In this document: positions 1 through 9,172 of the stretch, piece after piece
How the letters are laid out: each line of letters starts with the position of its first letter
Numbering within the stretch: the stretch's first letter is position 1
DNA from: Prolixibacteraceae bacterium
Lineage (GTDB): Bacteria > Bacteroidota > Bacteroidia > Bacteroidales > Prolixibacteraceae
Assembly: GCA_019459485.1 (NCBI GenBank)
Contig: JAIBEZ010000031.1
Location: 25,043 to 89,042 of the forward strand
Length of the DNA: 64,000 bases
Direction: 5' to 3'
The notes under the pieces: generated by a model
Told to the model about the DNA's origin: nothing
What the model saw: only the letters and a program-made list of their open reading frames with translations
The model's database searches: none
Position numbers and translations under genes: made by a program

Positions 1-318
1 CCTGGACATATAAGCATCGGCACCGGTATTTAAACCTTTAATCCTGATACTCGAATCGTTCATTGCCGAAACCATTATAATCGGGATGTGTTGGGTAAAT
101 ATATCGCGCTTTAAAATATCACATACTTCAAATCCATCCATACCGGGCATCAAAATATCGAGCAAAATGGTGTCGGGTGATTCCCGTTTGGCTATTTCAA
201 TTCCCTCGCTGCCCGATTGCGACAGCAATACCTGACAATCAGGAAAATCAGCATTCAGGATTGCAAATATCAATTGCAGATTGGCCGGATTGTCATCAAT
301 TGCGAGAATCTTCTTCAT
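1..318 (-). CDS. Response regulator receiver protein (C-terminal part outside window)
   Basis: The start codon is the complement of 316-318 and the frame stays open to base 1, giving 106 residues. The visible part is a CheY-like receiver domain: it begins MKKILAIDDNPANLQL (paired acidic residues of beta1), has the phospho-acceptor Asp in the segment TILLDILMPGMDGFEV, and continues to GLNTGADAYMSR. The conserved Lys of beta5 would lie just outside. It lies 36 bp downstream of the sensor kinase at 355-2847 on the same strand, so it is probably that kinase's co-transcribed partner. Whether it is a single-domain protein or has an output domain cannot be seen. Confidence 0.9.
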   Translation of the reverse strand, partial: MKKILAIDDNPANLQLIFAILNADFPDCQVLLSQSGSEGIEIAKRESPDTILLDILMPGMDGFEVCDILKRDIFTQHIPIIMVSAMNDSSIRIKGLNTGADAYMSR

Positions 319-354
319 TTTATTCTTATAGGTTTAACTCAAAGTAATTTGCAG

Positions 355-2847
355 TTAATTCACGGGCAACGTAAAATAGAATGCACTGCCTTTGCCTTCT
401 TCGCTTTCTAACCAGATTTTTCCACCCATTAAGACGACGAGATTTTTTGTAATCGCCAATCCAAGTCCATTACCTCCGTATTTGCGGTTTTTTTCAACAT
501 CCACCTGCCTGAAACGGTCAAAAATTTTGTCTAGATATGAAGCTGGAATTCCGATGCCGGTATCTTTAACGAAAAACTCCACCATTTCACCTTTGGGGCG
601 GTATCCAATTTCGATGCTGCCTTTTGCAGTAAACTTAAAGGCATTGCCAATCAGATTATTAAATATTTGCTTGAGCCTCTCTGCATCGGCATATATTTCT
701 ATTTCTGTATCGTTGTCGGGAAGGTTTAGTATAAGTTCGAACTTGTGGGTTTCCGCCTGTAAAGAAAATTGTTCATAAATGCCCAACACATATTTATGAG
801 CATCGATAGGTTTTTTTCGGATGGTAACTTCTCCTGATTCCATTTTTGATATGTCCATTATATCGCTGATAATGGTCAAAAGGTTATTCCCACTGGCAAT
901 GATATGCTGAATGAATTCAGTTTTCTGATCCTCCTCAAAATCCGGATCGGTAAGCAATTCAGAAAACCCGATGATGCTGTTTAACGGTGTGCGCACTTCG
1001 TGCGACATATTGGCCAGAAAAGCAGATTTTAAACGGTCGCTTTCTTCGGCTTTTTCTTTGGAAATGATCAACTCTGCTGCGCGTTTTTCCTTTTCATCGT
1101 TTTGAAATACCAACTCTTTGTTGGCAATAATTAAATTCTGTTCTGCTCTTTTTCGCTCAGTATTGTCGCTTGAAATTCCCATTATACCGATCAATTCTCC
1201 GCTTGTGTCGATAATTGGTGTATCGGTTACATAAGCCGGAAAACTGCTGCCATCTTTTCTTCCCATCTGAAACTCACCGGACCATGACATTCCATGACTT
1301 AAATTTTCAGAAAGTTCTCTGGCTTGCTTTTTTGTTGGATTGGTAGGTATTAAAGTGACTAAATTTTGTCCCATTGCTTCATCCGACGACCAGCCAAATA
1401 TTCTTTGTGCCGCATTGTTCCAATAAATCACCCGATCGTGCAAGTCACTTGCAATCACCGCCTGACCTACATTGTTTAACAAGTCAGCCTGAAATTTTAT
1501 CTCGTTTTGAATATTCTTCTGCCCGGTAATATCATCAACCATTCCTATGATTTCCGTTGGCAACCCATTTTTGTCATTTAGCGTTGTAACAAAAAGATTG
1601 CCCCATATCACATTTCCATTTTTATGGATGTATCTTTTTTCCATATTATACCATGCAATTTTTCCTGTGACTAAATCGGTGAACTGACTCATATCCTTAT
1701 CAATATCTTCAGGATAGGTGAATTCTGTAAACTTCATTTTAGCCAATTCTTCGCTGCTGTATCCAACCATTTCAGACAAAGGTAAATTTGAAATAATTGG
1801 ATAGCCTTGCATATCAATCAGAGCAATTGCAATTGGAGCCTGATCAAAGATGGCTTGAAACCGTCTCTGATTTGCCAGAATTAATTCCCATGATTGCTTG
1901 CGCTCGGTAATATCCCTTCCAATACCCAGCACTCCGAGCAATGTTCCTTCTGAATCGTACATAGGAGTTTTTAGCGTATCCATAAAAGCACGATGCCCAT
2001 CATCGGCAAAAGTAATCCATTCTTCATTGGTGGTCGATTTGCCTGTTTTAATAACTTTCCGGTCATGCGCAACGAAATAGTCAGCCAGTTCGCGGTCGAC
2101 AAAGTCATGGTCGGATTTACCAACGATGTCAGCTTCCCTGGCTCCGAAAAATCGTTCAAACATCGGATTACACGAGAGGTACAAACCATTCGTGTCTTTC
2201 AGCCAAATTAAGTCGGGGATAGATTGCACAAGTGTGCGGAGGTGAGATTCACTTTTTCGCAGCGCCAACTCCGATTGTTTTCGAATGGTTGTTTCGCGTA
2301 TATTGCACTGAATTACTTTGTTATTGTCTTCAGAATAGCTATTGCTGATGAACTCCACACTGATTTTTCGTCCGTCCGTCGTTTCGAGCGGAAGGTCGTC
2401 ATAATGTATATATTCTTTCTGTTGTAATTCTGAAAATTTATCCGGATTGGCAACTATATCATTAAAGAACCCGATTTCCCATATTGCTCTATCCAGAAAT
2501 TGATCCTCCGGATAGCCAAGCATTTCAATTAAAAATGGGTTCACATCTGTAATCATCCCGGTTTCGGCATCGAGAATCAGAATCCCGTCTTTGGCCGATT
2601 CGAAAAGTCTGCGGTAGCGTTTTTCTGATGCATTAAGCGATTCTTCGGCCCGCTTGCGTTCGATGAGCGCGGTTCTGAGTTCTTCATTCTGCATTTCCAA
2701 CTCAATCTGGTGTACTTCAAGCTCGTGAATCTGTTTCAGCATCTCAGATTCAATTGTCACTGAAACTGATTTTGATGGTTCCTTTTTTATCAATTCTTCT
2801 GCCTTTTGCCGCAAATTTGCATTTTCTGATTTGTTGTCTTTTCCCAT
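355..2847 (-). CDS. Multi-PAS sensor histidine kinase
   Basis: An 830-residue kinase if started at the ATG giving MGKDNKSENA; an upstream in-frame ATG at 2877 adds ten residues. It has no membrane segment, so a cytoplasmic sensor is likely. Order: coiled coil (about 10-75), four PAS domains (about 75-190, 195-320, 330-445, 450-570), a second coiled coil, HisKA with the phospho-accepting His near 616 in LANMSHEVRTPLNS, then HATPase with an N box (NNLIGNAFKFT), DTGIGIP and GNGLGLAI. All catalytic motifs look intact, so it should autophosphorylate and pass phosphate to a separate receiver, most likely the one at 1-318. Its last coding bases are almost the same as those of the kinase at 3007. Ligands of the PAS domains are unknown. 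Confidence 0.93.
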   Translation of the reverse strand: MGKDNKSENANLRQKAEELIKKEPSKSVSVTIESEMLKQIHELEVHQIELEMQNEELRTALIERKRAEESLNASEKRYRRLFESAKDGILILDAETGMITDVNPFLIEMLGYPEDQFLDRAIWEIGFFNDIVANPDKFSELQQKEYIHYDDLPLETTDGRKISVEFISNSYSEDNNKVIQCNIRETTIRKQSELALRKSESHLRTLVQSIPDLIWLKDTNGLYLSCNPMFERFFGAREADIVGKSDHDFVDRELADYFVAHDRKVIKTGKSTTNEEWITFADDGHRAFMDTLKTPMYDSEGTLLGVLGIGRDITERKQSWELILANQRRFQAIFDQAPIAIALIDMQGYPIISNLPLSEMVGYSSEELAKMKFTEFTYPEDIDKDMSQFTDLVTGKIAWYNMEKRYIHKNGNVIWGNLFVTTLNDKNGLPTEIIGMVDDITGQKNIQNEIKFQADLLNNVGQAVIASDLHDRVIYWNNAAQRIFGWSSDEAMGQNLVTLIPTNPTKKQARELSENLSHGMSWSGEFQMGRKDGSSFPAYVTDTPIIDTSGELIGIMGISSDNTERKRAEQNLIIANKELVFQNDEKEKRAAELIISKEKAEESDRLKSAFLANMSHEVRTPLNSIIGFSELLTDPDFEEDQKTEFIQHIIASGNNLLTIISDIMDISKMESGEVTIRKKPIDAHKYVLGIYEQFSLQAETHKFELILNLPDNDTEIEIYADAERLKQIFNNLIGNAFKFTAKGSIEIGYRPKGEMVEFFVKDTGIGIPASYLDKIFDRFRQVDVEKNRKYGGNGLGLAITKNLVVLMGGKIWLESEEGKGSAFYFTLPVN

Positions 2848-3006
2848 TGGTAAATTGTATTTGACGAGCATATACACCAGTCGCCTTTGATAACTTCTGA
2901 TTTTGGCAAGTTATACAAGCGCCAAACCATACGTGTTATATAACTTTGGGAAAGAGTTACATGATTCACAGATGTTGCAGGATTCTGATTAGATACAGCG
3001 ATAAGT

Positions 3007-4644
3007 TTAAATATCCGTTGAAGTTAAAATTGGCATGGGCAACGTAAAATAGAATGTGCTGCCTTTGCCTTCTTCGCTTTCTAACCAGATTTTTCCGCCG
3101 TGTTTTTCCACAAATTCTTTGCAAAGCATCAGGCCCAATCCGGTGCTGGGTTCGCCATCGGTTCCTTTTCTGTTGGCATTGGTATCAATCCGGAACAGTT
3201 TGTCAACCATTTCGCTGCTCATCCCAATACCTGTATCCTGAATGGCTATCCCGATGTTTTTGTCATTGCTTGCATTGACTGACAGACTTATGCGACCTCC
3301 TTTGTTTGTATATTTTATGGCATTTGAGACAAGGTTCCTGACAATGGTTTGAAGCATGTTGCTATCGGCAAAAGCCACTGTGCCATCAGGAATATCAGTT
3401 GCTATTTCAATTCCCTTATTTTTAGCCTGTTCCTGAATCATTTCGATGCTTTCACCTATCACTAAACCAATTTGAACTTCTTCAGGATTGAATGGGATGG
3501 TACCTTTTTGTATCTGCGACCAGTTCAACAGGTTTTCGAGCAGCCGGAAAAGGTTTGTGGCCGATTTGTTCATCCCCGCTGCCATTTCCTGTAACTGTGA
3601 CATCGTCAGGTTGGGCAATTCTTCGGCCATAATTTCGGTAAGTCCCAAAAAACTATTGAAAGGGCTGCGAAGGTCGTGGGCAATGATGGAGAAAAACTTG
3701 TCTTTGGTTGCATTCAGATTAATAAGTTCCTCATTTTTAAGTTGAATTTCTGCTTCGTTCTGCATTTGTCTGGTAATATCAACGATTAGTCCGTGCCACA
3801 AAATATCTCCGCTTTCCAATTGCTCGGGCAAGGATCTGATGTGTAGCCACCTGACTTCTCCTTTCACAATAACACGCCCTTTCCAGTCGAATGGTCGTTT
3901 TAAAAATATTCCTTCCTGATTTAATCTGGCAAAATTATTCAAATCATCGGGGTGAATCGCTTTGAAAATGGTTTCTTTAACTGTAAGAAGGCTTTCAATA
4001 CTCAAATCGAGCATTTCTGCCATTCGCGGACTGACATATTCAAGGGCAAAAGTACCATCAGGTTTGGTTTTCAGGATATAAACACCAACGGGAATTTTCG
4101 AAACCAGGTTGTCATACTGCTGCTTGCTGTTTAGTATTGCTTCTTCTGCCTGTTTGCGCGCGCTGATATTTCTGGCCAAACCGGTTGCACCTATAATTTC
4201 ATTGTTTTCATTGAAGATTGGATTAAAAAAACTCTCATAATAAGCCAGCATTAAATCGCCGTATATCCTAATATTCGAATGAGTTTCGCCATTCAGCGCG
4301 CGGTCATAATTGTCTTTTGCCGCTTTTCTGTCTGCTCCGGAAGTAATACAATCCAGAATATTCATTCCCAATGAAACATCCATATTGTATGCATTTTTCA
4401 TAGCATCCGAATGTGCTTTGTTGAAATACAAATATTTGTATTCCTGATCGATGGAGAAAAGTATGGTGTTTCTCTGGCTTTCAATACTGGCTTTCAACAG
4501 TAACTGCGATTTCTTAAGCGCTTCCACTGATTGTTTGAGATCGGAGATGTCTTTTCCGCTTGATTTTCTGAGCTTTTTATTGTCCTCCCGTAATTGCTGC
4601 AACTCTTTAATGAGTTCAGATTTGGTTTTGTCCTGATCGTTCAT
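3007..4644 (-). CDS. PAS sensor histidine kinase
   Basis: A 545-residue soluble kinase. An N-terminal coiled coil (1-55) is followed by two PAS domains (about 55-165 and 170-295), HisKA with His323 in FFSIIAHDLRSPFNSFLG, and HATPase with N441 (VRNLVSNAIKYT), DTGIG at 470-474 and GLGL at 502-505. The HDLRSP type of H box differs from the SHEVRTP type in the kinase downstream (355-2847), so they are different kinase subfamilies. Even so, their C-terminal ends (GKIWLESEEGKGS.FYFTLP) are nearly identical in protein and DNA. It is separated from the next kinase by about 160 bp and has no adjacent dedicated regulator. Confidence 0.92.
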   Translation of the reverse strand: MNDQDKTKSELIKELQQLREDNKKLRKSSGKDISDLKQSVEALKKSQLLLKASIESQRNTILFSIDQEYKYLYFNKAHSDAMKNAYNMDVSLGMNILDCITSGADRKAAKDNYDRALNGETHSNIRIYGDLMLAYYESFFNPIFNENNEIIGATGLARNISARKQAEEAILNSKQQYDNLVSKIPVGVYILKTKPDGTFALEYVSPRMAEMLDLSIESLLTVKETIFKAIHPDDLNNFARLNQEGIFLKRPFDWKGRVIVKGEVRWLHIRSLPEQLESGDILWHGLIVDITRQMQNEAEIQLKNEELINLNATKDKFFSIIAHDLRSPFNSFLGLTEIMAEELPNLTMSQLQEMAAGMNKSATNLFRLLENLLNWSQIQKGTIPFNPEEVQIGLVIGESIEMIQEQAKNKGIEIATDIPDGTVAFADSNMLQTIVRNLVSNAIKYTNKGGRISLSVNASNDKNIGIAIQDTGIGMSSEMVDKLFRIDTNANRKGTDGEPSTGLGLMLCKEFVEKHGGKIWLESEEGKGSTFYFTLPMPILTSTDI

Positions 4645-4670
4645 GCCAGCTTAATAAAAGATTGGGAAAA

Positions 4671-5831
4671 CTAATTAACTTCCAGCTCCTTCCAGTTTAG
4701 CATTTTAGGAAATTTTTCGTGCGGATCGGTCTGGTACCAGAAACAGACGGATGAAATATCAGATTGCTGTGCCAGATATCTGCCGCCCTGCCGCCATCCC
4801 AAATCCTGAATGGTGATTTTCAGATCTTTTTCGAAGCGCACCGGATCCATGATGTGCCAGCGGTAAAGTCCAAATCGCTGCTGCGATTTATAGGCACCGT
4901 CGGGGCGGATAACCTGATGGAGACCAGCATAAGGAGTGCAAAATTCTTTGTATTGACCATCCCTGTCGAAATTGTAGGAACCGCAGAAATAATCTTCGGT
5001 GCCGGTTCCGCAAATTGTCGGAAACTTGCCATCGCCGTCGATGAAGAATTTGATTTCCCCTTCGCCCCACCAGCCATTGTTGTTGACACCCCAGGCCATG
5101 TAAACCCCCACAAACTGGCCTTTTCCTTTGATGTTGTCAACAATCGTATAATCGGAAGTTGTGTTGGTGTTTAACCGTCTGAATTGCGCATGAAAATAGG
5201 CTGCATCGGCCGGAACGTCGGTTAAAGTGTAGTCAATCTGGTAGTACAAAGTCATTTGATCTTTGTCGTTTATGTTTTCCATGGTAATTTTGCATTTTTT
5301 GCGGAACGGCATCATCCAGTAGCAATTAAAAGCGCTTCCCGGATTGACACAAACGGCCAGCGAATTGAGCGGCGCGTATTGGTTCCAACCCATTCCGAAG
5401 AAGTCGCCCACCGGACATTCGACCGAAGGTTCGGTTTCATCGTCCCAATAAATGCGAAGGATGGAGAACCGCCAGTTTCCGGTTGGAGTCATCCAGATGT
5501 GCTGGATGGCACCCGGACCTTCAATTTCGGCAAGTGTCAAGGTTTCGCCCGGATTGATCTTCACGTATGGATTCACTTTCCAGCCCTGTCCAAGATCACG
5601 GGCTGCATTGGTAGCGTTTGCCGTGTTTGGGGCAGCTTTGTCGTCGGGAATTGCCATGCCGCCTTTGCCCTTTTCTCCGGTAAAATTTTCAGGACTAATG
5701 GAACGGGTTTTTGCATCGGACAACCGATACAGGTTTCCCAAATTCATATCAAGGCCATTGAATCCCTTTTGTGAAAATCCGTCGATTGTAAGCAGGCAGA
5801 TTAATGCTAAAAAAAGAAGTGAAGTTTTCAT
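4671..5831 (-). CDS. Secreted GH172-type (DUF2961) glycoside hydrolase
   Basis: 386 residues with a signal peptide (MKTSLLFLALICLLTIDGFSQ), so the enzyme is exported to the periplasm or beyond. The body matches the DUF2961 family, now glycoside hydrolase family 172, by the N-terminal IEGPGAIQHIWMT segment, the IYWDDE motif (residues 127-132) and the hallmark GEGEIKFFIDGD (256-267) followed by GTGTEDYF (275-282), which holds acidic residues in the active-site region of the family. Characterised members act on D-fructofuranose or D-arabinofuranose linkages; the substrate here is not predictable. It is followed within 30 bp by the kinase at 4644, possibly as one transcript, and is divergent from the ABC operon at 6042. 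No SusC/SusD pair is present, so it is not in a classical polysaccharide utilisation locus. Confidence 0.85.
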   Translation of the reverse strand: MKTSLLFLALICLLTIDGFSQKGFNGLDMNLGNLYRLSDAKTRSISPENFTGEKGKGGMAIPDDKAAPNTANATNAARDLGQGWKVNPYVKINPGETLTLAEIEGPGAIQHIWMTPTGNWRFSILRIYWDDETEPSVECPVGDFFGMGWNQYAPLNSLAVCVNPGSAFNCYWMMPFRKKCKITMENINDKDQMTLYYQIDYTLTDVPADAAYFHAQFRRLNTNTTSDYTIVDNIKGKGQFVGVYMAWGVNNNGWWGEGEIKFFIDGDGKFPTICGTGTEDYFCGSYNFDRDGQYKEFCTPYAGLHQVIRPDGAYKSQQRFGLYRWHIMDPVRFEKDLKITIQDLGWRQGGRYLAQQSDISSVCFWYQTDPHEKFPKMLNWKELEVN

Positions 5832-6041
5832 AGTCTGAGGTTTAAGTGGTTTGAATTCTCAAATATATCATCAAATTTCCAGAAAATATGTGAATGCAAA
5901 AATTATTGATTTTTAGTCTGCGTTTGTTTTGCGTTTGTGCCGAATGTGTAAACAAAAGTCGATTCAGCTTGTTCTGGAATCCAACAGCACGGAAATGTTT
6001 TAAAATCACAGTGCGCGCATTTTATACAGACACAAAATAAC

Positions 6042-6974
6042 ATGTCAGAAAGAATAATAGAAGTTAAGCATCTCTCGAAACAATTTGGTCGGTTTACAGC
6101 GGTTGAGGATGTTAGCTTTGATGTTTATCGCGGCGACGTTTTTGGATTTCTGGGACCCAACGGAGCCGGAAAAAGTACCACCATCCGCGCCATGCTTTCT
6201 TTGATCACCCCAACTTCAGGAGAAATAAATTTATTCGGAAAATCGCTTCAGGCAAACAGAAGCCACATTCTTGCCAAGATTGGCTGTATCGTCGAAAAAC
6301 CCGATTTCTACAAATACCTTTCAGCCGAAAAGAACCTTGAAATTTTCGCACGTATCTCCGGATCGGCTGTTTCGAAATCTAAAATTCATGAAATGATTGA
6401 ATTTGTTGGACTAAAAGGCAGGGAGAAAGACAAGGTGGGGCATTTTTCGCATGGAATGAAACAGCGGCTTGGAATTGCCCAAACCATACTTCACGATCCG
6501 GATCTGATCATACTGGATGAGCCCAATACCGGTCTCGATCCGCAGGGAAGCATCGATATCAGGAACCTGATTCTGAAACTTAAAAATGAGCAAAACAAAA
6601 CCATTCTGCTTTCGTCGCATATTCTGTCGGAAATCGAAATCATCGCCAACCGCATGGTAATCATCGCGAAAGGAAACTCAATTGTGCAGGGAAACGTTGC
6701 TGAACTGCTCAATAGTCAGGATCTGATTGTTTATTTTGAAGTGGATCAGCCTGAAAAAGCAAGTCATATTATCAGCGAAGATTTGTCGGCAGACATTATT
6801 GGCGACATTGAGAAAAATATTATCCAATTGCACATCGCGCATCAGGATATTCCGCGGATAAATAGTTTATTGACTGAAAACGGGCTGAATGTGTATGGAA
6901 TTGAGTCAAAACGGAAACTTGAAGATTACTTTTTAAAACTGGTAGGCAAAGATGTTCTGGAAAAGCACGTATAA
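6042..6974 (+). CDS. ABC transporter ATP-binding protein
   Basis: 310 residues. Walker A is GPNGAGKS (38-45), the signature motif is FSHGMKQR (135-142), a slightly variant form, and Walker B is LIILDEP (155-161). The region after residue 215 is a C-terminal extension typical of CcmA/NatA-like ATPases that pair with ABC-2 type permeases. It is the first gene of a three-gene plus-strand operon: its end overlaps the permease start by 23 bp. The 210 bp upstream is a divergent promoter region shared with the GH172 gene. The substrate is unknown; small-molecule or lipid export, or a gliding-type accessory role, is possible. Confidence 0.93.
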   Translation: MSERIIEVKHLSKQFGRFTAVEDVSFDVYRGDVFGFLGPNGAGKSTTIRAMLSLITPTSGEINLFGKSLQANRSHILAKIGCIVEKPDFYKYLSAEKNLEIFARISGSAVSKSKIHEMIEFVGLKGREKDKVGHFSHGMKQRLGIAQTILHDPDLIILDEPNTGLDPQGSIDIRNLILKLKNEQNKTILLSSHILSEIEIIANRMVIIAKGNSIVQGNVAELLNSQDLIVYFEVDQPEKASHIISEDLSADIIGDIEKNIIQLHIAHQDIPRINSLLTENGLNVYGIESKRKLEDYFLKLVGKDVLEKHV

Positions 6975-7794
6975 CGAATTCATAAAAATCGCGGCCAAAC
7001 CGCGTTCCTATATTGGTCTGGCTGCAATTACCGCGCTGGTTAGCGTGATTTTGTTCGCCATGAAGGTTGACGGACTTACGTATATCTCCTTCATTACCGC
7101 ATCGTTCGAGCAAACTTTGTCGTTCGAAGGCAATGTTCTGAATGGCAATCTGATGGCTTTCATCATCCTCCAAACCCTGATTATTCAGATCCCGCTTTTG
7201 GTGGCGCTGGTTACCGGCGACCTTGTTTCGGGTGAGGCCGACATGGGGAGTTTGCGAATGCTGGCAACCAAACCGATATCGCGGACCCAATTGTTGTTGT
7301 CGAAATTTTTGGCGGGAAATGCCTATACACTGTTGATTTTGGTCTGGCTGGGAGTGATGGCGCTGGGGTTTGGCCGTTTGCTTTTTGGCGACGGCGATAT
7401 GATGATTCTAAAAAGCGACGGTCTGGTAATTCTTAAAAGTGATGATGTGATGTGGCGGTTCCTGAGTGGTTTTGCGATTGCTTTTCTGGCCTTGGTTACA
7501 ATCGCCAACTTGTCGGTCACGCTTTCGTGTTTTACCGACAATTCCATTGGACCAATTGTAACCACCATGGCAATTATCATACTTTTTACGATTATCGGTA
7601 CCTTGGATGTGCCCGTTTTCGATCCCGTCAGGCCCTTGCTTTTTACAACTCACATGGCTGCCTGGCGCAGTTTTTTCGACGATCCGGTTCCAATACGCGA
7701 TATTGTTAATTCCATCGTGGTGCTAGTTGTTCACAATGTGATTTTGCTGAGTATTGCCTTGTTCAAATTTAATAAGAAAGATATTTTATCATGA
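6952..7794 (+). CDS. ABC-2 type transporter permease
   Basis: 280 residues with about six hydrophobic segments (roughly 20-40, 60-85, 115-140, 165-190, 195-220 and 250-270) and the ABC-2 signature region VTGDLVSGEADMGSLRMLA (about 84-102), where members of this family carry the E.E.G..R.L coupling motif. The ATG lies inside the end of the ATPase gene, which implies translational coupling. The pair should form a dimeric inner-membrane complex. The next gene overlaps by four bases (ATGA), so a LolA-like periplasmic protein is made from the same message. Confidence 0.9.
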   Translation: MFWKSTYNEFIKIAAKPRSYIGLAAITALVSVILFAMKVDGLTYISFITASFEQTLSFEGNVLNGNLMAFIILQTLIIQIPLLVALVTGDLVSGEADMGSLRMLATKPISRTQLLLSKFLAGNAYTLLILVWLGVMALGFGRLLFGDGDMMILKSDGLVILKSDDVMWRFLSGFAIAFLALVTIANLSVTLSCFTDNSIGPIVTTMAIIILFTIIGTLDVPVFDPVRPLLFTTHMAAWRSFFDDPVPIRDIVNSIVVLVVHNVILLSIALFKFNKKDILS

Positions 7795-8495
7795 TGATTT
7801 TAAGCCGGACCTTGAAGGTTCTTGTTTTTTTTGCGCTGTTACTGGCCTTTGCGGAAACAAAAGCGCAGCAATCGCCCAACCAATTGTTGCAGAAGGTTCA
7901 CCGCAAAATGATGACGGTGAAGGATTATACCGTTGATGCCGGAATAAAAGCAGATATTCCCTTGATTAAAATTTTGCCGGTAAAGGCTGTGATCTATTTC
8001 AAACAGCCCGATAAAATGAAGTTGGAATCTAAAAGCATTGCGGTAATGCCCCGACAAGGTTTCAGCGATGTAGCTAAAATTATTATGGACAGTACTTCTT
8101 ACACCTCAGTTTCAACCGGCTTCGAAACCATTGGCAGTGTCCAGGCACAAGTTGTAACTGTGATTCCTTCAGCCGAATCAGGCGACCTGGTTTTGGCTAA
8201 ATTTTGGATTGACGCTTCTTCAGCGCTGATCTTGAAATCGCAGCTTACCACCCGCGCCAACGGCACCATGATGATTGAATACTTTTACGGAATACATGCA
8301 TCTTTTGGCTTGCCCGACAAAATGATTTTTACGGTGGATGTCAGGAAATTCAAGATACCAAAAGCCCTTGCAACCGATCTTCATAACCAGAGCAGAGCGC
8401 CGGTTGCAGATGATAAAAAGGACAAAAAGGGGCAGATCGTGATTAACTTGCAGAACTATAAAATCAACGGAGGACTGAACGATTCAATTTTTTAG
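7791..8495 (+). CDS. LolA-like outer membrane lipoprotein-sorting/periplasmic protein
   Basis: 234 residues with a signal peptide of about 24 residues ending FAETKAQ. The mature protein has the LolA/LolB-like pattern of an unclosed beta-barrel: an early helix with NQLLQKVHRKMMTVKDYTVDA, then alternating strands with KPDKMKLES-like and FWIDASSALILKSQL segments (the latter typical of LolA-like proteins: substrate-hydrolysis-independent lipid or lipoprotein carriers). It overlaps the permease gene by four bases, so the ABC system may move a lipid or lipidated substrate that this protein receives. The role is inferred. Its stop overlaps the tail of the convergent phosphopantetheinyl transferase by four bases, with no room for a terminator. 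Confidence 0.7.
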   Translation: MMILSRTLKVLVFFALLLAFAETKAQQSPNQLLQKVHRKMMTVKDYTVDAGIKADIPLIKILPVKAVIYFKQPDKMKLESKSIAVMPRQGFSDVAKIIMDSTSYTSVSTGFETIGSVQAQVVTVIPSAESGDLVLAKFWIDASSALILKSQLTTRANGTMMIEYFYGIHASFGLPDKMIFTVDVRKFKIPKALATDLHNQSRAPVADDKKDKKGQIVINLQNYKINGGLNDSIF

Positions 8496-9172
8496 GTTTT
8501 GATTACCACAAAAAACCTGATTGGTTGATCTTTTCTGTAAACGATACTTCCGGTTTCGCCATTGGGGCATGTAAATGTTTTTGAATTCAATTTCAACCGG
8601 CTGATATCATTTCCAGTCGTTCCGGTTACTGTAATTGCGGTGAGCTGATCAACCAATCCTATGCCTGCAGCTTTCAGTAATGCTTCTTTTCTTGTCCAGA
8701 CTTCGGTAAATCGTTCGGCCAAATTGCCGTTGTTGCAATAGTTCGTTTCGGCATCCGAAAACGCATACCGAATCAGCAATTGTAAATCCTCTTTCCCTGT
8801 CAGCATTTCGATGTCAACGCCAATTCTTCCGGAGGAATTAAAAGCGAGTAGAAATGAACGGTTTGTGTGACTCACGTTAAAACACAAATTAGTCCCGACT
8901 ATAAATGGTTTTCCGAATCTTCCTTTTCTGAATTCAATTTCGATGGGTGGTTTTTTAAGGTAGCTCCCAAGAATCAACCGCAATGCTGACCTGCACGATA
9001 ACCAGGTGCTTTTTTGTCCTGATCCTTTGAGCCGGTCAGCGTAAATCAATTCTTCTGGTGTCAGGATTTCGTGTAGATCAGGATTTTCAGCCATTGAATT
9101 GGTTCCGTAAACAATCACCAAATCATTGCTGCCGGTTATTTCCTGAAGACTATCCGATTTCAGCCAATTCAT
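8492..9172 (-). CDS. 4'-phosphopantetheinyl transferase (Sfp type)
   Basis: 226 residues with the Sfp-family motifs in order: GRFGKPF (85-91), FNVSHT (98-103), IGVDIEML (117-124, metal-binding Asp and Glu) and FTEVWTRKEALLKAAG (155-170, with the W..KEA motif). It should transfer 4'-phosphopantetheine from CoA to the serine of a carrier protein. It overlaps the end of the NRPS gene by four bases (ATGA), so the natural target is the carrier domain of that NRPS. It is the last gene of the minus-strand polysaccharide operon. Its length suits the Sfp rather than the short AcpS type. Confidence 0.92.
   Translation of the reverse strand: MNWLKSDSLQEITGSNDLVIVYGTNSMAENPDLHEILTPEELIYADRLKGSGQKSTWLSCRSALRLILGSYLKKPPIEIEFRKGRFGKPFIVGTNLCFNVSHTNRSFLLAFNSSGRIGVDIEMLTGKEDLQLLIRYAFSDAETNYCNNGNLAERFTEVWTRKEALLKAAGIGLVDQLTAITVTGTTGNDISRLKLNSKTFTCPNGETGSIVYRKDQPIRFFVVIKT

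Noticed and set aside
5256..5774. 172-codon frame antisense to the GH172 gene
   Set aside because: The opposite strand has a full-length family match with signal peptide; the antisense product looks random.
5860..5867. CAAATATA as a -7 box for the GH172 gene
   Set aside because: It matches TAnnTTTG on the minus strand but no TTG-like element lies 17-23 bp upstream; the nearest is about 29 bp away.
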